A stretch of 64,000 nt of DNA from Patiria pectinifera (lineage: Eukaryota > Echinodermata > Asteroidea > Valvatida > Asterinidae), in NCBI GenBank assembly GCA_029964075.1, contig CM057136.1, positions 5,642,001-5,706,000 on the forward strand, read 5' to 3'. The notes under the pieces are model-generated. The model saw nothing but the letters and a program-made list of their open reading frames with translations. It did no database searches and was not told where the DNA came from. Shown here piece after piece: positions 1 through 15,000 of this stretch. The first letter of the stretch is position 1, and the number at the start of each line of letters is the position of its first letter. A program made the position numbers and the translations under genes.

Positions 1-87
1 GCAACACTGGCTACACCCTATCTGGATCAGCCAGTCGGACCTGCCTTGTGTCAGGGACGTGGGATGGAAGTACCACCGTCTGTACAG
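1..87 (+). CDS. Gene 1 exon 1 of window: C-terminal half of a CCP (sushi) module
   Basis: Reading from base 3, 28 residues show the end of a [11 protein letters not shown], a cysteine, then TWDG and a final VCT. The exon ends in ACAG before a GTCAGT donor, phase 1. The first half of the module and all upstream exons lie before base 1. Confidence 0.85.
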
Positions 88-3000
88 GTCAGTCTTTCTT
101 GGAACTATTAATTTGTGAATTGCTTTATAACGTCTCTTTTTAATCATATCTTCCACCAGAATTGTACGGCTGAAGTCCAGGACCCATACACAAGGCTGTC
201 TGGATTTTGTTATTCAGTGACTTAATTTAACAAAAGACTTAGACTTGGACTCTGACTCTGACTCAATAGTCAATTGTCATGACCCAGACTTGACACTGAG
301 GACTTGTGACTCCCTAGTGACTCCCTAGTAACATATATTTTTTAAATTATTTATTATATTAAAAATAACAAGAAAATTGGTGTTCCTAAATGTGTTTCTT
401 TTTCTTTCTTTTTTGAGGGAGGGGTTTATCTTTAACTTTGTAAGTTGTCAAAAACTCCATGATTTTCTTTCCTTTGAGACAAGTACCATATTCAAATGTC
501 AGTAACTCCTGATTCTCCTTGCACATAGATATTACTGAGCCAGTGTTGCTGTGTCCTTCAAATCAAGTTATATTTGCCAGGGAAGGGCATCGACTTGTCT
601 CAGTCTCTTGGAACTGGGAACCCTTCACAGTAAGGAATTATGTCAAATGTGTTAGTTATAGAAATTAATTACTGGAAAAAAAGAAAAGAAAAGAGTTTTG
701 ACAAGGAATTCTAGACTTCCTTTCAGGAAATTCACGTTGTGGTGCGCACACATATTCTTTTTTGTTTGGCATAGCGTGGGAGTGAAGCCTTTTTGACTTC
801 ATGTGTACAGATGCCTACTGTGTTTCATAAGGGGAACACATCTGAGCGCTGGTTGGCAATATGTACTAAAGTGTACTCAGATAAAAGCCTAGCTGCCAAC
901 TATTACAATTTTTTGTAATTATTACAAATTTTTTGTTAAATTACAAATATAAGAATTGCCACTAACAAATTACGAATTTCCCAATTTCTACCTAACGAAC
1001 AAAAATACTTAAGTATCGTGTTTGCCTGTAAACTAATAAGTAATGCGGCCAATGTGTTGTGCGCAGTGGAGTACTTGAGGACCAGTACATGTGCGCCTCG
1101 TATTTATCACGTGTGGATGTGTGTAAGTCGACTACTTTTCAGTGATGATCGTGAGCACATTGGTCACTTATTGCCGGGATGAGATCCATCAGTGCGAGAT
1201 TTTGATCATGGAATTTAATAAGAGTATGGTTGGAAGAATGTTAATAGAATTTGAGTTTATCACAACGTCCAGAAAAGATAAATCAGCATACGTTTGCAAG
1301 GTGTGTTGGCAGTAGCTTGAGTAACTCCAGCTAACATGCCCATCAGGAATTCACATGTAACATTACATTACATTAACGTTACATGTGAATTCCTGATGAG
1401 CATGTTAGCTGGAGTTACTCAAGCTATGTTGGTGGGATATTTTTGTCGCATACAGTGGCCCTAGTTTAAATGTGTGTAGAAACATATGAACTCGAAATTC
1501 AACATCGATAGCATGCATCTCAGAAAAATAGCACACATGCTATTATTGTTATTATTGATATGACTTCAACAAACAAATACAGACAGTAAAACAAAATCAA
1601 TTAAAAAAAAAATTAAATTTGTTTTTAAAATTAAACTTAAAAAAAAAAAATTATCCTATGGCCTACAGTACATAATTAATCACAACAAGAACGGTATGCA
1701 TCTATGTGTATGTGTATACCATGTACCTATATTTGATGTTGGTAAGGCTGGTACATACACTTTTAATGTACGCGCAGTTAAAAATAACCGCGCGGGTTGA
1801 TTACTAATTGGGATTTTAAAATGTTGGCAGCAATGTAAAAGTGCTGTTTTGCATATTTACTGCTGAAGGGCATAATAAGGCAATGAATCCAAAGAGTGCA
1901 TAAGATAATGCGCATGTTTTTAAAAACACTGTGTGAATTGGAGTTTATGTTTGTGCACCATTCTATGTAAGTTTTAAGAACTTGCCAACAGTTATAGTTT
2001 TCATATCTTCACTTGTATTCCTCTCCACACCATGCATTATAGAGTGAAGGATCTCAGCACTCTAAGTCAATCTGGGGGATACTTTGAAAAGGAAACTAAG
2101 AATTGAAAAATAAATGAAAGATGCCAGTGTGAAAGGACACATTCATTGCATCCCCTGGATGGTGCATATATATGGCAAGGACTACACACCATCAATTTTA
2201 TCTGAAAGATCAAAAACCCAGTGCAGCAGTTTCCATTGAAACGAAATGTTGATGGCTGCACTAGCTCTCAAACGTTCCTGAGCTACAGTCTTGTTTAAAT
2301 GGCGCTAAGGACTGATTTATTACAAATTCATATGAAGATACATGTAGCTAATCTAAGAGGTCATTTTACTTTTAGGGCACAGATGCTGGCCAGGAGATCA
2401 CCGCTGTGTTGCTTTCCATCAACTCAGAACCTGTCACTGGCTCTAAGCCTACCACCTTTGAAGAAGGGATCTACAGACTTGTCTACGAGGCTACTGACAG
2501 CGCTGACAACACTGGGTCATGCTCTATGCAAATGGAGGCCAAAGGTCAGAGCTTACTTTTCTTACAATCTCTTTGTTTAAAATGAATCGGACAAGAAAGT
2601 TTGGTCACGAATTTTCTTTTAATGAGTGATGTCAGATTGATATGCTCAGTTTTAACTCTTTCAGCATGGAATTGATAAATATATGGCACTATTTTAAACA
2701 GATTAATTGAATTGCCAGTGTACAGAGTAAAGTGACCTTGGTTCTTGAAGGGAATATATTTCTTCCGCACCTTATTTGCCAGCTAGGTAAAAAAAAAAGG
2801 TAAAGGGGACAAACCTGTGTTCACAGGAACGGAGTGCCCATCTCTCAAAGTGATTGGGCCAGACTTGAATCCATGAAATGCTGCTGTGGGGGATCGCCGC
2901 ACCTCCTCCTCAGCGAGTCTGTTACCTTCCCAGCATTGAATAATGCCAGTACCCATTTAACACCTGGGTTGAGAGGAGTAATTGAGGTAAAGCGCCTTAC

Positions 3001-6000
3001 TCAAGGGCACAACACACACCAGGGCGGGGCTCATGAGGCCTGTGCTCAACCGCTAAGACCACAAAGCCAATTTGCAATAGATGGAAGAAATCAGAAATCA
3101 ATTTGTCTTTTCTTGTTATAAGTTCTGTTGCTCTTCATGAAGGTTACGCTCCAAGTGCGCATTGATAAAAAAGGGTATTGAAACTTGCTTGAAGTGGGAA
3201 AATGGATGCCCTTGTGGAACAAAAGAGCTAAGCAATTGACTCTGATTGCCACCAAAACCAACAAAAAGAGTCCAATGTCAACAGAGATACTTCTGACAGT
3301 CAGTACTTGTATAATTAAGGAATTTTGTGACGGGGGTTGTAAATTTAATAGGTTTTGCCCTTCACACGTCAACGTAATTTAACAAACACTGTTTATTCAG
3401 TGTCATTCAAGGCCTTGCAAGAATAAAATTCACAGGTTTACTCCGATGGGAATTGAACCCATGACCCGGCGGATGTAAGTTTGTGCTGCTATATCAGATT
3501 CAATCCAGCTAACAAATCCCACAAAGCTTGGTGGTTGAGTGGTAAGACATCTGCACTTGTGGGTTCAAGTCCCATCCCTGTAAGCTTGTGATTTTACCTT
3601 ACAGGCCTTCGGACAATGAATCCAGAATGTTTATGAAATAATATCAGTGAAGGGTAAAACCCAATATTAAAAGAACATAATAGTCACCTACAAAATACTT
3701 GCATACATGTATATTAACATACCAAACAGAAGAATGTATCAAAATACAGAGCAAAGAGTACTCTCTACTGCATAAACATTATGTGATAAAAAGGTCCAAT
3801 GATTTTTTTTATCGGATCTGATCACATTTTTAATCCAGTGGAAAGTCCGATGGTCAAGAATTTGTTTTTAGTTCAGATAAAATAGTCGATCTTGCCAAAC
3901 TGATGCTTCTTTTTATTGTTCCACAGTGACACGATGTCTGGGTCTTCAAACCCCCACCAATGGTGAGCTGCGCCTGGCTACCGGGCACGGCTCATGCAGC
4001 GAGGGTGTTGTGTATGGCTCCCAGTGTGACATCAGCTGCGAGACTGGCTACTCTCTGTCAACAGGGGGCTCCAGTCTCAGGAGAAAGTGCCTGCGCCAAA
4101 CAGTAGATAGTACCCAAGGCTACTGGAATTCCTCCCAGCCAACGTGTGAAGGTTGGTTACAGAGTTTGTCATCATTTGAATTTTTCTATCTAATTTGAGT
4201 TTTGTGATGCTTGCTAAGCCAAATCTATAGTGTGTAGAACGTTTTCTTCTAGTTTGAGCCATTTTTTCCCCGTTTATATTCAAATGCAGCCAACACTTGT
4301 CCTTACCATGCCATTGCCAATGGCTACATCAGTGGTTGTGCTGGGGACTCTGCCACTTACGGAGACTCGTGTCAGTTTCACTGTGACCTGGGTTATAGGA
4401 CAAGCAATGGACAGAGTTACCGTGTACGCCAGTGCCAAGCTGACAGCTCCTGGAGTGGTCCTCACTTTCAGTGTACAGGTAAGAATGATGAGACTTGGGC
4501 CCAGTTTGCTCTAGTAAAAAATCAAACAATTAAAACGAGTTGCACACCACATGCATTAGATGATGTTTTGGTTTGTAACCTTTTTTTTTGCTAAGCATGT
4601 ATCGGGCCTGACAGCGAAACCTTTAAAAGAAGTGTTTCAGAATTTGGGAGTTTGCAGTAATCTGTAACTTTATCTAGTGTGGAGAACTTGAGGTAAGCAG
4701 TGTGCTGTATTTCTGCTAGCTCATGCAGGAAAATAGCACGGTTTTACATTCTAAAAGTAGTCTGAAAATTTGGGACTCTCATGATCAATACTGTGTATGA
4801 GAGTCCCAAAAGTTAAGATAGTGAAAAAAAAGGAAAAAAATACAAGAAAATATTCTAGCACATGAAACAACCAGTCCTATACCCTTAAGTACTGCATCGA
4901 TTACTCTTTGGTGCAATTTGTTGAAGAAATGTCTTTTTTAAAAATTGTGTTGAGACCTGAAAAGTGGGTGTTGAAACACTGAGGACCTTATCTTTGGAGA
5001 ATTTTGTCCGCTGAAGGGCGAGTAAAGTTGGTCAGATCTTGTTTTGCATGTTTTTCTGCAAGTCCCAGTCTGTCTACAAAACCTATAAATGCATATATTT
5101 TGGCACTTGAAAAACCTTTAAAAACCTACATTTTGTTCTGTTTTGTAGTAATCCCCCAAATGTCACCTTCATGATATTTGTCATGGCTGATAACATTTCA
5201 CTCATTTTCTTCCTGTGCCCTCCAGTGTTAGTGACATGTGCTGGTCCCTTCTCCATCCCTCATGGTATGGTAGAGCCTGCTGTCTGTAGCCAATCACAGA
5301 CATTGCCTTACAACACCATATGCCACTTCACCTGTGGTGATGGATTCCGTCAGGAGGGGCCCAATACTAAAACATGCACGGACCATGGTGCCTGGGACAG
5401 TCTTCAAAATGTTGTCTGCATTGGTAAGTGTTTAAGACAAATGATTCGCAATACATCACTGCACCACCAAGCATTTGTCTACCTTACAGTCAACATTCTG
5501 CATTTACTATGCTGCAGTTTTTTATTTTCCCATTATTTTTTACAGTAACACATAAACACGTTTTGCATTCTCTCTGCAATGAAAACTATTTGTCAAGGCT
5601 ATACTCATTGCTTATTCCTACAAAACATATAAGGACCCGTTGCACTTCTGCCTGCTATTCCTTGCTAAAAATCTGAGAATTCGAACCAAAACATATCTTC
5701 CATGTGAATAACTCATACTTGTGATGAAAATGAATAAGTAATTTCTGCAAATAAATTCAGATGAGCAGAGGCCAAGATTCACCGTGGACTGCCCACGACA
5801 CGTTACTGTCAACAGCGAATTGGGGACTACCTCAGGGACAGTGACCTTTGACGTACCGACTGCCACAGACAACTCAGGTTTTGTCACAGTCTCAAGGTAA
5901 GCTAGGCTTAAAACCAGGCCTCTGCAGATTTATTGTGGAGTCATTTCCTTCAGGATTTGATGTATTAGAAGTTTTAAACTGTAATTTAAAAAAACAAAAT

Positions 6001-9000
6001 AAAAAGTCGATGAAAACGGCATGTAAAAATTATCCCAAGCGTAGTTTTAACCTCTTTCACCAGTCGTTAATGGTGTGTTTCGACAGTAGAAACACCTAGG
6101 CCAACACTGATCGGAGCCTTTTCCGGCTGGATAAATGTAAAACATCACTGCGTCGCACAGTAATACAGTGTGTGTGTGAAGCGTGCGTGTAGTACATAGT
6201 ACTGCACACGATGATATGTAACGGAACATACGTGTACGTACCGTGCTGCCCACTAGCACATGGCGGGTCAGGTACGGGTAGCCTCATCTGTTCACAAACA
6301 TCTAGTGGATAAAGTCCAACATGTGCAATTTTCAGAGGGTTCAGATTTAGTTACATAAAATGCAATGCTTTAAAAATCCTGATGATTATCTTGAGGATAG
6401 TGAAGAGAGCTTTTAGGGATACATTTTACTGGCATTTGTTGGAAGAAAAAGACGATAAAGCCCAATTCATTTCCCATGTACGATACGAATACAAGTGAGG
6501 TAGTGGAGTTGTGTGGTTGAATCATGGACATGATTGAAGTGTGTCATGAATGGTGCCCTTAATTGTCTTTCAGACTTTTTCCTCGACTTTCTCAATTAAG
6601 AAGTGAACTTCTTTGTTGATGAGTCTGTTATGCTAACTGTAGTTCAGGCTTTTTGATTTTATGAAAACACTGACCATTTTTTTTCATCGTAACTTTCCTT
6701 TGGATCAAAATGAAAACTGGAGTCGGTGTCCAGAAACTGGGCACGAAGTGTATTGTACATACCATTTTATAAGTGTAACTGCAGCGCAGCCCAGATTTCA
6801 GACACATATTTTTGTTGGGCCTATTTCCCAATTGTTCTCCCCATGCCAGTCTCATCTTTATCTAACATTCTTAAGAGAGTACTCCAGACATTATGTGTTT
6901 AGAAGCTACCCTGATTTGCCTGTTGCAGACAAACTGGACACTTAGCACCAGGCAGCAGCTTCCCAGAAGGTAGAACTACAGTCACTTACTTTGCTGCGGA
7001 CCCAGTGGGTCTCTCTGAGCAGTGCGATGTCATTGTTACTGTTGTAGGTGAGAAACTGTACATTGTATAAACTGTATCTGTGATCTTGTTAACCTGTATG
7101 TCTGAGGACTTAAGATGATGGGTTTCCTATAATAACAATAACCTGAGGATCTGAGGCAAGTCCTGAGGAGGCTTTTGTGTACAAAATGTATGGGACAATA
7201 CTGGACAATATGTGATCCCAGCTCCTGTTCCTGCTGTTCAAATAGCCGCAGGCAAAAGATGGAGCTTTGATGTTTGGCAGGCTGCGGTTATTAGCAGTGG
7301 AGGGAGGGGATTTGTACATTTTTGAGGATTTGGTTGCCATCCACGTTGATTATGCTCCACTTGATTGAGCTCTTGTCGGATGTTTTTGAGGCATATTTGA
7401 TCCCTTCACGTACGTATGACTCAATCCTGTTGTGTATATCAGGGATGTAGTCCATCAATGTGTTGCAAATCATGGCTCACATTAACATTTACAGAGCCCT
7501 TTCTCACCCTGTTTCTCACCCTGTTTGGCTGGAGTTTTATGTCTCTTGTTATAACCTTCTTTGTTCCCACTTTCTCTCCCGCCTCCAAGTGTATCGTTGC
7601 GAGAGACTCCAAGCACCACCTTCAGGCTCTATTCACTGTGATCATGCTAGTTCCATCGCTGGTACCCGATGCAGCTTGGAGTGTAATACTGGTTACATCT
7701 TGAGTGGATCACGTAGCAGAACCTGCCTGTTAACCAGTGACGATACAACCTACTGGAATGGAGAACCTACTGTATGCACAAGTAAATAATTTCCAGTATC
7801 ATTGTGGATTGTGCAAACCAAGTTGACTGTCAAGTAGGTCATTGGTTTGTCTTTGTAAGAAAAGGTTTTACAAAATTTATTCTAATGCCTTCTTAAAGTA
7901 AATTGATTATTGAATATTTGTGTTCTTAATCCCAAGTGTGACATATTTGTTTGCCTCACACAACTGATAATTATACCTTTGACCTTTGTTTTCAGTTGTG
8001 AGATGCCCGTCTCAGCCGGCCCCACCCAACTCTGTCAAGTCTGGTTGTAGCCTCCCATCAGAGCCATACGGCACTGAGTGTTCTTTCTACTGTGTGAATG
8101 GTTATGAGGCTCAGACTAGTGATGATGGAAGGTCTCGCTGTCAGGCTAATGGCACCTGGTCTGGAACTGACCTTGTCTGCGAGGGTAAAGAAGTCCAAAC
8201 AAATGATCCTGAGCATGATTAAAGTGTACTAATCAAAACATTGATGTTCACTCTTTGGTTCTTTCCATACTATCTTTTCACACATGAGGGGATACCAGTT
8301 CATGGTGTTTTAGCAAATCTCTAAGAATGCACTTGTCACCAAATTTTGTAGGTCAGGATCCACCCACATAATAATACCGGAGTCTTGTATTTCGCATATA
8401 TCTACCAACAATTAGGTACTCAAGGCGCTGGAAATTAAGTCTGTTCTTCAATGGATTTTTTAGGCTGTATGTTATATATTAAATTAATCAGTTTTAAGAC
8501 ATGATTCAAAAATGTGGGTTTTTTTTCAGAGAAGATAAAGTTGACAAGTTAGTGCCTTTTTTTACAGTTTGGCAAAATTTGGGATATTGCTGGTAAACAC
8601 TGCAACAAGTTTGCTGGATAACAAGAATATTTTTGGGCAATGTTGGTCACCAACAAAAGAACAAATTTAGCTATTATGTAAGTGTTACAATTTACAATTT
8701 TTGGCATAACTCAGAGATGAAACTTGTCCGATTTTTAATCGGAAATCCGACTTTTTGAATTTTCCAACGAAATTTACGATGTTTTTACAGTGTGTCCCAC
8801 AAAATTTGATTTTGTATCGATTTGTTCACAAAATGTCATTTTATTTCAATCATAATTTCGAAGAAAAGTCGATGGAAATGGCTCGTTAAAATCATTGCAA
8901 ACGTAGTTTTAATCTCTTTCACCAGTCGTTATTGGAGTGTTTCAACGGTAGAAACACAGGGCATAACATTAATCGGAGCCTTGCCGGCTGGACAAAAGGT

Positions 9001-12000
9001 TAAACATTGACAGGTGAAATGGAAAAATCACTGTGTCGCACGTGCGTGCGAATATGCAATGGTACCAGCGTACGTACCGCACCGTACCGTCTGCCAGCAC
9101 ATGGCCGGTCGGGAACGGGTAGCCTTGTGAACAATCCAGTGGATAAAATCATAACGTTCTGCGATTTTCGGAGGTTTCAAATTTAGTTGTACAAAATGCA
9201 ATGCTTTAAAAATCGTGATGATTATCTTGAGGATAGCAAAGAGAGTATTAGCGAAACATTTCACTGGCATTTGTTGGAAGAGAAAGACTATAATGCCTGA
9301 TTTTTCCCCACGTATGAATGCAAGTGGAGTAGGCCTAGGTCTTGTGTGGTTGAATCATGGACATAATTGAAGCACCATGAATGGTGCCCTTGTCTTTTGG
9401 ACTTTTCCCTCGACTTTCTCAAGTAAGAAGTGAACTTCTTTATTGATGACTCCATTACTCTAACCGTAATTCAGGCATTTTATGCAATGTTAACACCATT
9501 TTTTTTCATCGTAAAATTTTGTTTGAATCGAAAATAAAGCAGGAGTTGGTGTCCGGAAATTGGGCATGAAGTGTATTGCACATGCATGTACATGTGTGTA
9601 ACTGCAGCGCGGCCCAGATTTTGGACACGTATTCTGTTCGGCCTATTTTCCGATTTTTTGTCATATGCCAGTTTCATCTCTGATAACTGATTTTGCCCCC
9701 ACCCATTCATCTCTCCCATACCTCCCCCCCTCCTTACAGAAATTGAATGTCCAGTCCTGACATCTGGTTCTGGCATCAACGTTTCCCCACCATCCTGCTC
9801 AAGCCGACCTGTGTTTGGCAATAGCTGCATGTTTTCCTGCTCACAAGACGGCTTCAGAATTGAACCAGTGGAAAATGCCTACGTCCACTGTGTGGGCAAT
9901 GGGAGATGGTCTGGGGACATATCCCAAATTGTCTGTGTAGGTAAGTTAGGACATATGAAGGCAATTCTGTACCGACTCTTGACATAGTTGACTTTTTTTG
10001 TTGGGTTTAGTCAGTATCACCATCTCTGTGTTTGACCATCATACTGTGTCTGATTCCTCAAACATTGTAGTTTATCAATAGACAAATCTGGTGGCATCCA
10101 TTTTCTGCGGTGGCACCAGGCTCGCGAGAGTCACGGTCAGGTAATACACACACACTCCGGGCTCCTTCAACCAATGAGAATGTCAAAAATGTGCGCACGC
10201 CTCGTCTTTAGGAACATGTGCAGCTTCCGCGTTTAATAGCGTGACACCACCGCAGTAAAAGCTTTAAATTGTGGTCACTGGATCCCAGTATACCTTATTT
10301 CATATAAACCAAATACCATTTGTTAAATAGAATTTGCGATGGTAGTTGCTCATGAGCCTCAAGTCTAATGTAGGCTTGGTAGGAGAAGGAAAATGGAGTT
10401 CATCATAATTCATAGTACCAGCATTTTTGCTTGGTCAGGCAATATCTTTGTTAATTTCAACTGGTTGCAGTGAACAGGGCCAAATTGAGGTCATTATAGG
10501 CCCAAAGCACTGACCAGTTCTTACCTGGGCTAGCTGTCATAGGAGGTTTGCTTTGGATTTTGATGACACATTGTGCCTTTGTTTTTCGTCGGCCCTCAGA
10601 TTTGTCGTAGGCTCTCGACACTGCCTACTGGATAATCTGACCCTGCCTGTGAAGGTGCAAGGATCATCATCACTCTAAAAATCGTGGCTTCTGGTTTGCA
10701 GATGTGTTGTAGAACACGTACTGACCTGCAGCAGTGCACATTTATACCTTGGGCCTGTGAGTAACTAAAAGAGGGTATGTTTTCCTCAAACCCTTGTGTC
10801 AGGAAAAAATATTCTCCTTTTTGTCACTCACAGTCCGTCTGGTGCACATATGTACACTTGTTACTATATCGCCAGTCAGTATAATTTACTTACATTACTA
10901 GATGTGGACAGTCCTGACCTTAACTGCCCATCTGCCTTGACTGCCTATGCTGAGAGAGGGTCCACTGCAGCCCAAGTCAACTTCCAGGTCACCGCTTCAG
11001 ATAATAGTGGCCAGCAGCCTACAGTGACCTGTGACCCCGAGTCAGGACAATTTGACCTGGGTCAATATTTGGTCTCATGCATCGCCTCAGATCCAGCTGG
11101 TAACTCAGCGACTTGTTCCTTCCAAATTGAAATTGTGGGTGAGTTATTCTATAGTTGTTTCCTTTTTTTGTAACATTTTTGTGGATTCATGGGTAGTAGA
11201 ACCAAAATACTAGGCCCAGGTTTATCAACTGAACTGTAGTACAGTACATGCACTCACTATTCATTGTTCTAAGTTCTTTACTAGAAGAATTGCACTAATT
11301 CACACTCTGCACCTGAACAAAGATGAAGAGAGCATATTGTTGGAAATGTTAATATATGTTTTATTATTGAACAGAACGCACTTGCACAGCCCTGCCCATC
11401 CCAGCATATGGGGATTACATAGGGGACTGTTGCCACGTCTATGGCTGTGTGTGTAGCCTGAAGTGCATCAATGGCTACCAATTGATCGGGTCCAGGCAAG
11501 CCTCCTGTGAGTTCAATGGCATCTCTACATACTGGCAACAAGATGACACACCACACTGTCAGTGTAAGTTAGACAATTCTTATTTACTCACAAGAATCTG
11601 ACATTGGTAAATGCATTTAATAAAAGTGTTGCTTGAGTTTACACACTTTGAAGTTTAGCGTATGACGGCATACAATCATTCCAGACTCACTCAACAAGAA
11701 AACAAAAGAGATGATCAGTGCTCAAGTGCCATATAACAGCTCTGTGCCCGCACTTTCTAACATCGTTTTTTTTTTGTTCCTATACCGGTAGCTAAAAGGC
11801 TGTTGTTTTATGTAGCTCTTAGCCTATATGTAAATCGTTGTTTGACAATGTCTGATATATGAAAACAAAAAGCAAAGAGGAAAACAAAATAGAAAAAGCA
11901 TAACTAACCTCTGAATAGATGAGAGATTTGATGAGTTACCACCAAATCATATTTCATGCAGATTTGAGTGAAGCAAATTTGTTAGGGTGATGGTGTGTCA

Positions 12001-15000
12001 TTATTCATAGTAACAGATCAGGATAGTGTCAATGTAACAGGGACAGGAAAAAATGGAACCCATATATGAAATATTTAATGTTGACAATTCTAATTCATAC
12101 TGAACTTTGACCTGTGAACTGACTCGCCATTAACAAATAACCAATATTGACTGTTTGTTATTCAATTTTCAGTGATCACTTGTGAGGCCCTGTCACTTCC
12201 CGATGCCGTACAGGTCACTCCATCCATATGTACTGCTGGTAGACCGTTAGCTGGTACCCTGTGCTTTTTCTTTTGCCCACATGGACTCAGTCTGGTTGGG
12301 AGCGTGTCTCAGGTGTCCTGTGGAGGGGAAGGACTCTGGGACGTGGAGGCTGGAATCTTGCCCACAGATTGCGAAGGTTTGGGAGACTATCATATTCTAG
12401 ATAAGGATGTGACATTTACACGTTGAAATAATTAAATGAAAAAAAATTCCAAATCCGTTTACAAATTTTCCAAAACATTTAAACGAAACCCAAATTGTAA
12501 AAAAGGGACCTAAATTCACCATTGAATGCAGTCTTCCTTTGAGATAAACATACATAGCACAAATGATTTACAGTGTTTTCAAACCTTTTTATTTACTAAA
12601 CTGAGCACTTCAATGCTTGATTACATTTGGGGCACACATACCTAGTTAAGTTGTTACTTTTTCAATGACTGCCATTGTTGATTTACAGGTATCATGTCAA
12701 TCACACCGGTCAGCTGACTATCACAGCCTTTGTGAATGGCTAAACGTTTAAACAGTTCTTAAAATATTTGCCAAATGTTTATAAGTCACATCCCTAATTC
12801 TAGAGAAAGAAATCAGGATTGTGACCCAATGCATGTGGAGTTTATAACAGTCATTTAATTGTGTATTGTACTCGATCCAAATATTCATAAGGGTTTATGT
12901 ACAATAATTAAGAACTATTGCTGATGTGGTACTGAATTATGCAGGTGGTTCACATACATGTACTCTTTGCTCTTTCAAACAATGAGGTTGCAAAAGTGTA
13001 CTTGCGCCTCAAATTTAGGAACATGTGCAACAGACGTATACAAGTGTGGTGCCACCTCAGTAATGTCTTCTATGAGTATGGTCTCCAGTGAGCCTATACT
13101 AAACTACCATTTATATGTAAGACAATAAGCTGATATTTACTTGTGTCTGGACTTGATAAAGCTGCTCAGAGGAAGTATAGCTTGGCAACTTGTGAGCAAA
13201 GAGTAGCCAGCAACATGTCCCAGGCAGTATACATGACCAGCCCTCTTGGCTTGTAACCCTAATTTTTTGGCGGAGACAAATACTTTCTTACATATTACCT
13301 TTTTTTCAAAAACAGATCGCATTTCCCCTGTGCTCACCTTCTGCCCTGGACCCATCTACGCCACCCGAGGAGGTGAGGCTGGAGTCTCGGTGACCTTTGA
13401 CATCCCAACAGCCCGGGATAATGACCTGTCTGGTACCCTGACTCTGGAGACCTCACCCTCCGGCATCACCTCACCACACTCATTCAGTGAGTCCACTGAG
13501 GTGTCTTACACATTCACAGATGAGGGTGGTAACTCCGTCACGTGTACCTTCAGAGTTTACGTCTTAGGTGAGTGCTTGGAACCAGTACAGTATGAAAATG
13601 GTGGATTTCAAGATATGTCCTGAGAAGCTCTAATTGCCCCCCCCCCCAAAAAAAAAATGCTCACAACAACAACTTAATTTCGGGGAATGTTGAGGAAACC
13701 TTAGTGATCAAAGCTTACATATTTAACACACTGGTTTTTTTTACACAGCACAAATTTTTGCACAATATAGATACCTTAAGTTTTGGGTAGAATGTGAGAC
13801 TATAGTATTCAGGAGGTCCCAGGTTCACATTTGGCTCCTGTCATTCTTTATTCTCATTTTGACCATGTTAGACTATAAAGGCTTGTTGATGCTTGATGTG
13901 AGCAAAAGCAAGTATTCCCAGTGTTGATTCTCAAAAGCAACACATTTTAACTTGGGCCAATTTACTTCGCATTTGTAGTGTGGGATATGAAACCGGCTTT
14001 CAGGTTACATATTTCTTATCTCTACTTATACATAATATAGATGATCTTGAGCCTGAAGTCATCTTCTGCCCAGACGACTATGCCATCACAGCCCGGGACA
14101 TACTCACCCAGGTAACCTGGGATGAGCCCATTTTCCGTGACCCCTTAGGTCATGACCTTGTGGTTAGCAACAATGTGGCAGAGGGGCATACAGCCATCTT
14201 ACCATGGGGGCGACACACAGTGGTGTACACGGCTATCAATACGGACAATGGACAGAAAGCTGCATGCCAGTTTGCTATTGATATAACACGTGAGTAACAA
14301 TTGTGAATGAGGGTTTTAAGTTATGTGCTTTGGACACATTTGAGTGACTGGCATTGATCAGTAAGACTTGTTGATTTTGCGTAACACTGAGTAAAACCAA
14401 GTAACAGATATTAAGCAATTCATTTGGGACTAACTGTTACAGATAAAAGATGCGTTCCCTGTGCTATTTCCAAATTTCACCTCGAAAGTTTGTTCACTTG
14501 CTATTTTCCTAGCAATGTAAAAGTTTGTCCCTTTTGTATGAGACATTGAACGAAAAAAATGCACCGACATTTATAGTTATTGAATTATTTCTTCACAATA
14601 TATGAATTATTGGCTGCCAGACAATATTTTGGTTCTCACAGGGCGGGTTCTTTTGTGCACAAAATTAAAGCCCTTTTTCAGAGGGTGGCAGACGCCCAAA
14701 GTCGGAATAAGGTGGTTTTTCCATTAAAACGAGACATGCAAGTTGATTTTTTTTTTTTTAAGAAGATGAGGTATGCAACTTAAAGTGATACCGAGTGTTG
14801 TCATGGGCATCGCCAGGATTTTTTTTTTTGGGGGGGGGGGGGAGCAAAGCAAATTTTTCCCCAAATATCCTGAACTTTTTCATTATATTCTCAATTTATC
14901 ATTTTTCCGATCTTGAGCAGGGGAGCATTTGCCCTACCCATTGCCCTACTCATTTTCTAGGCCCCCCCCCCTTGCCCCCCCCTCGCGACACCCATGAGTG

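Noticed and set aside
3528-3590. Possible tRNA gene
   Set aside because: A- and B-box-like words are present, but I could not form an acceptor stem or a normal anticodon arm; a SINE head is more likely. The same applies to 35735 and 48570.
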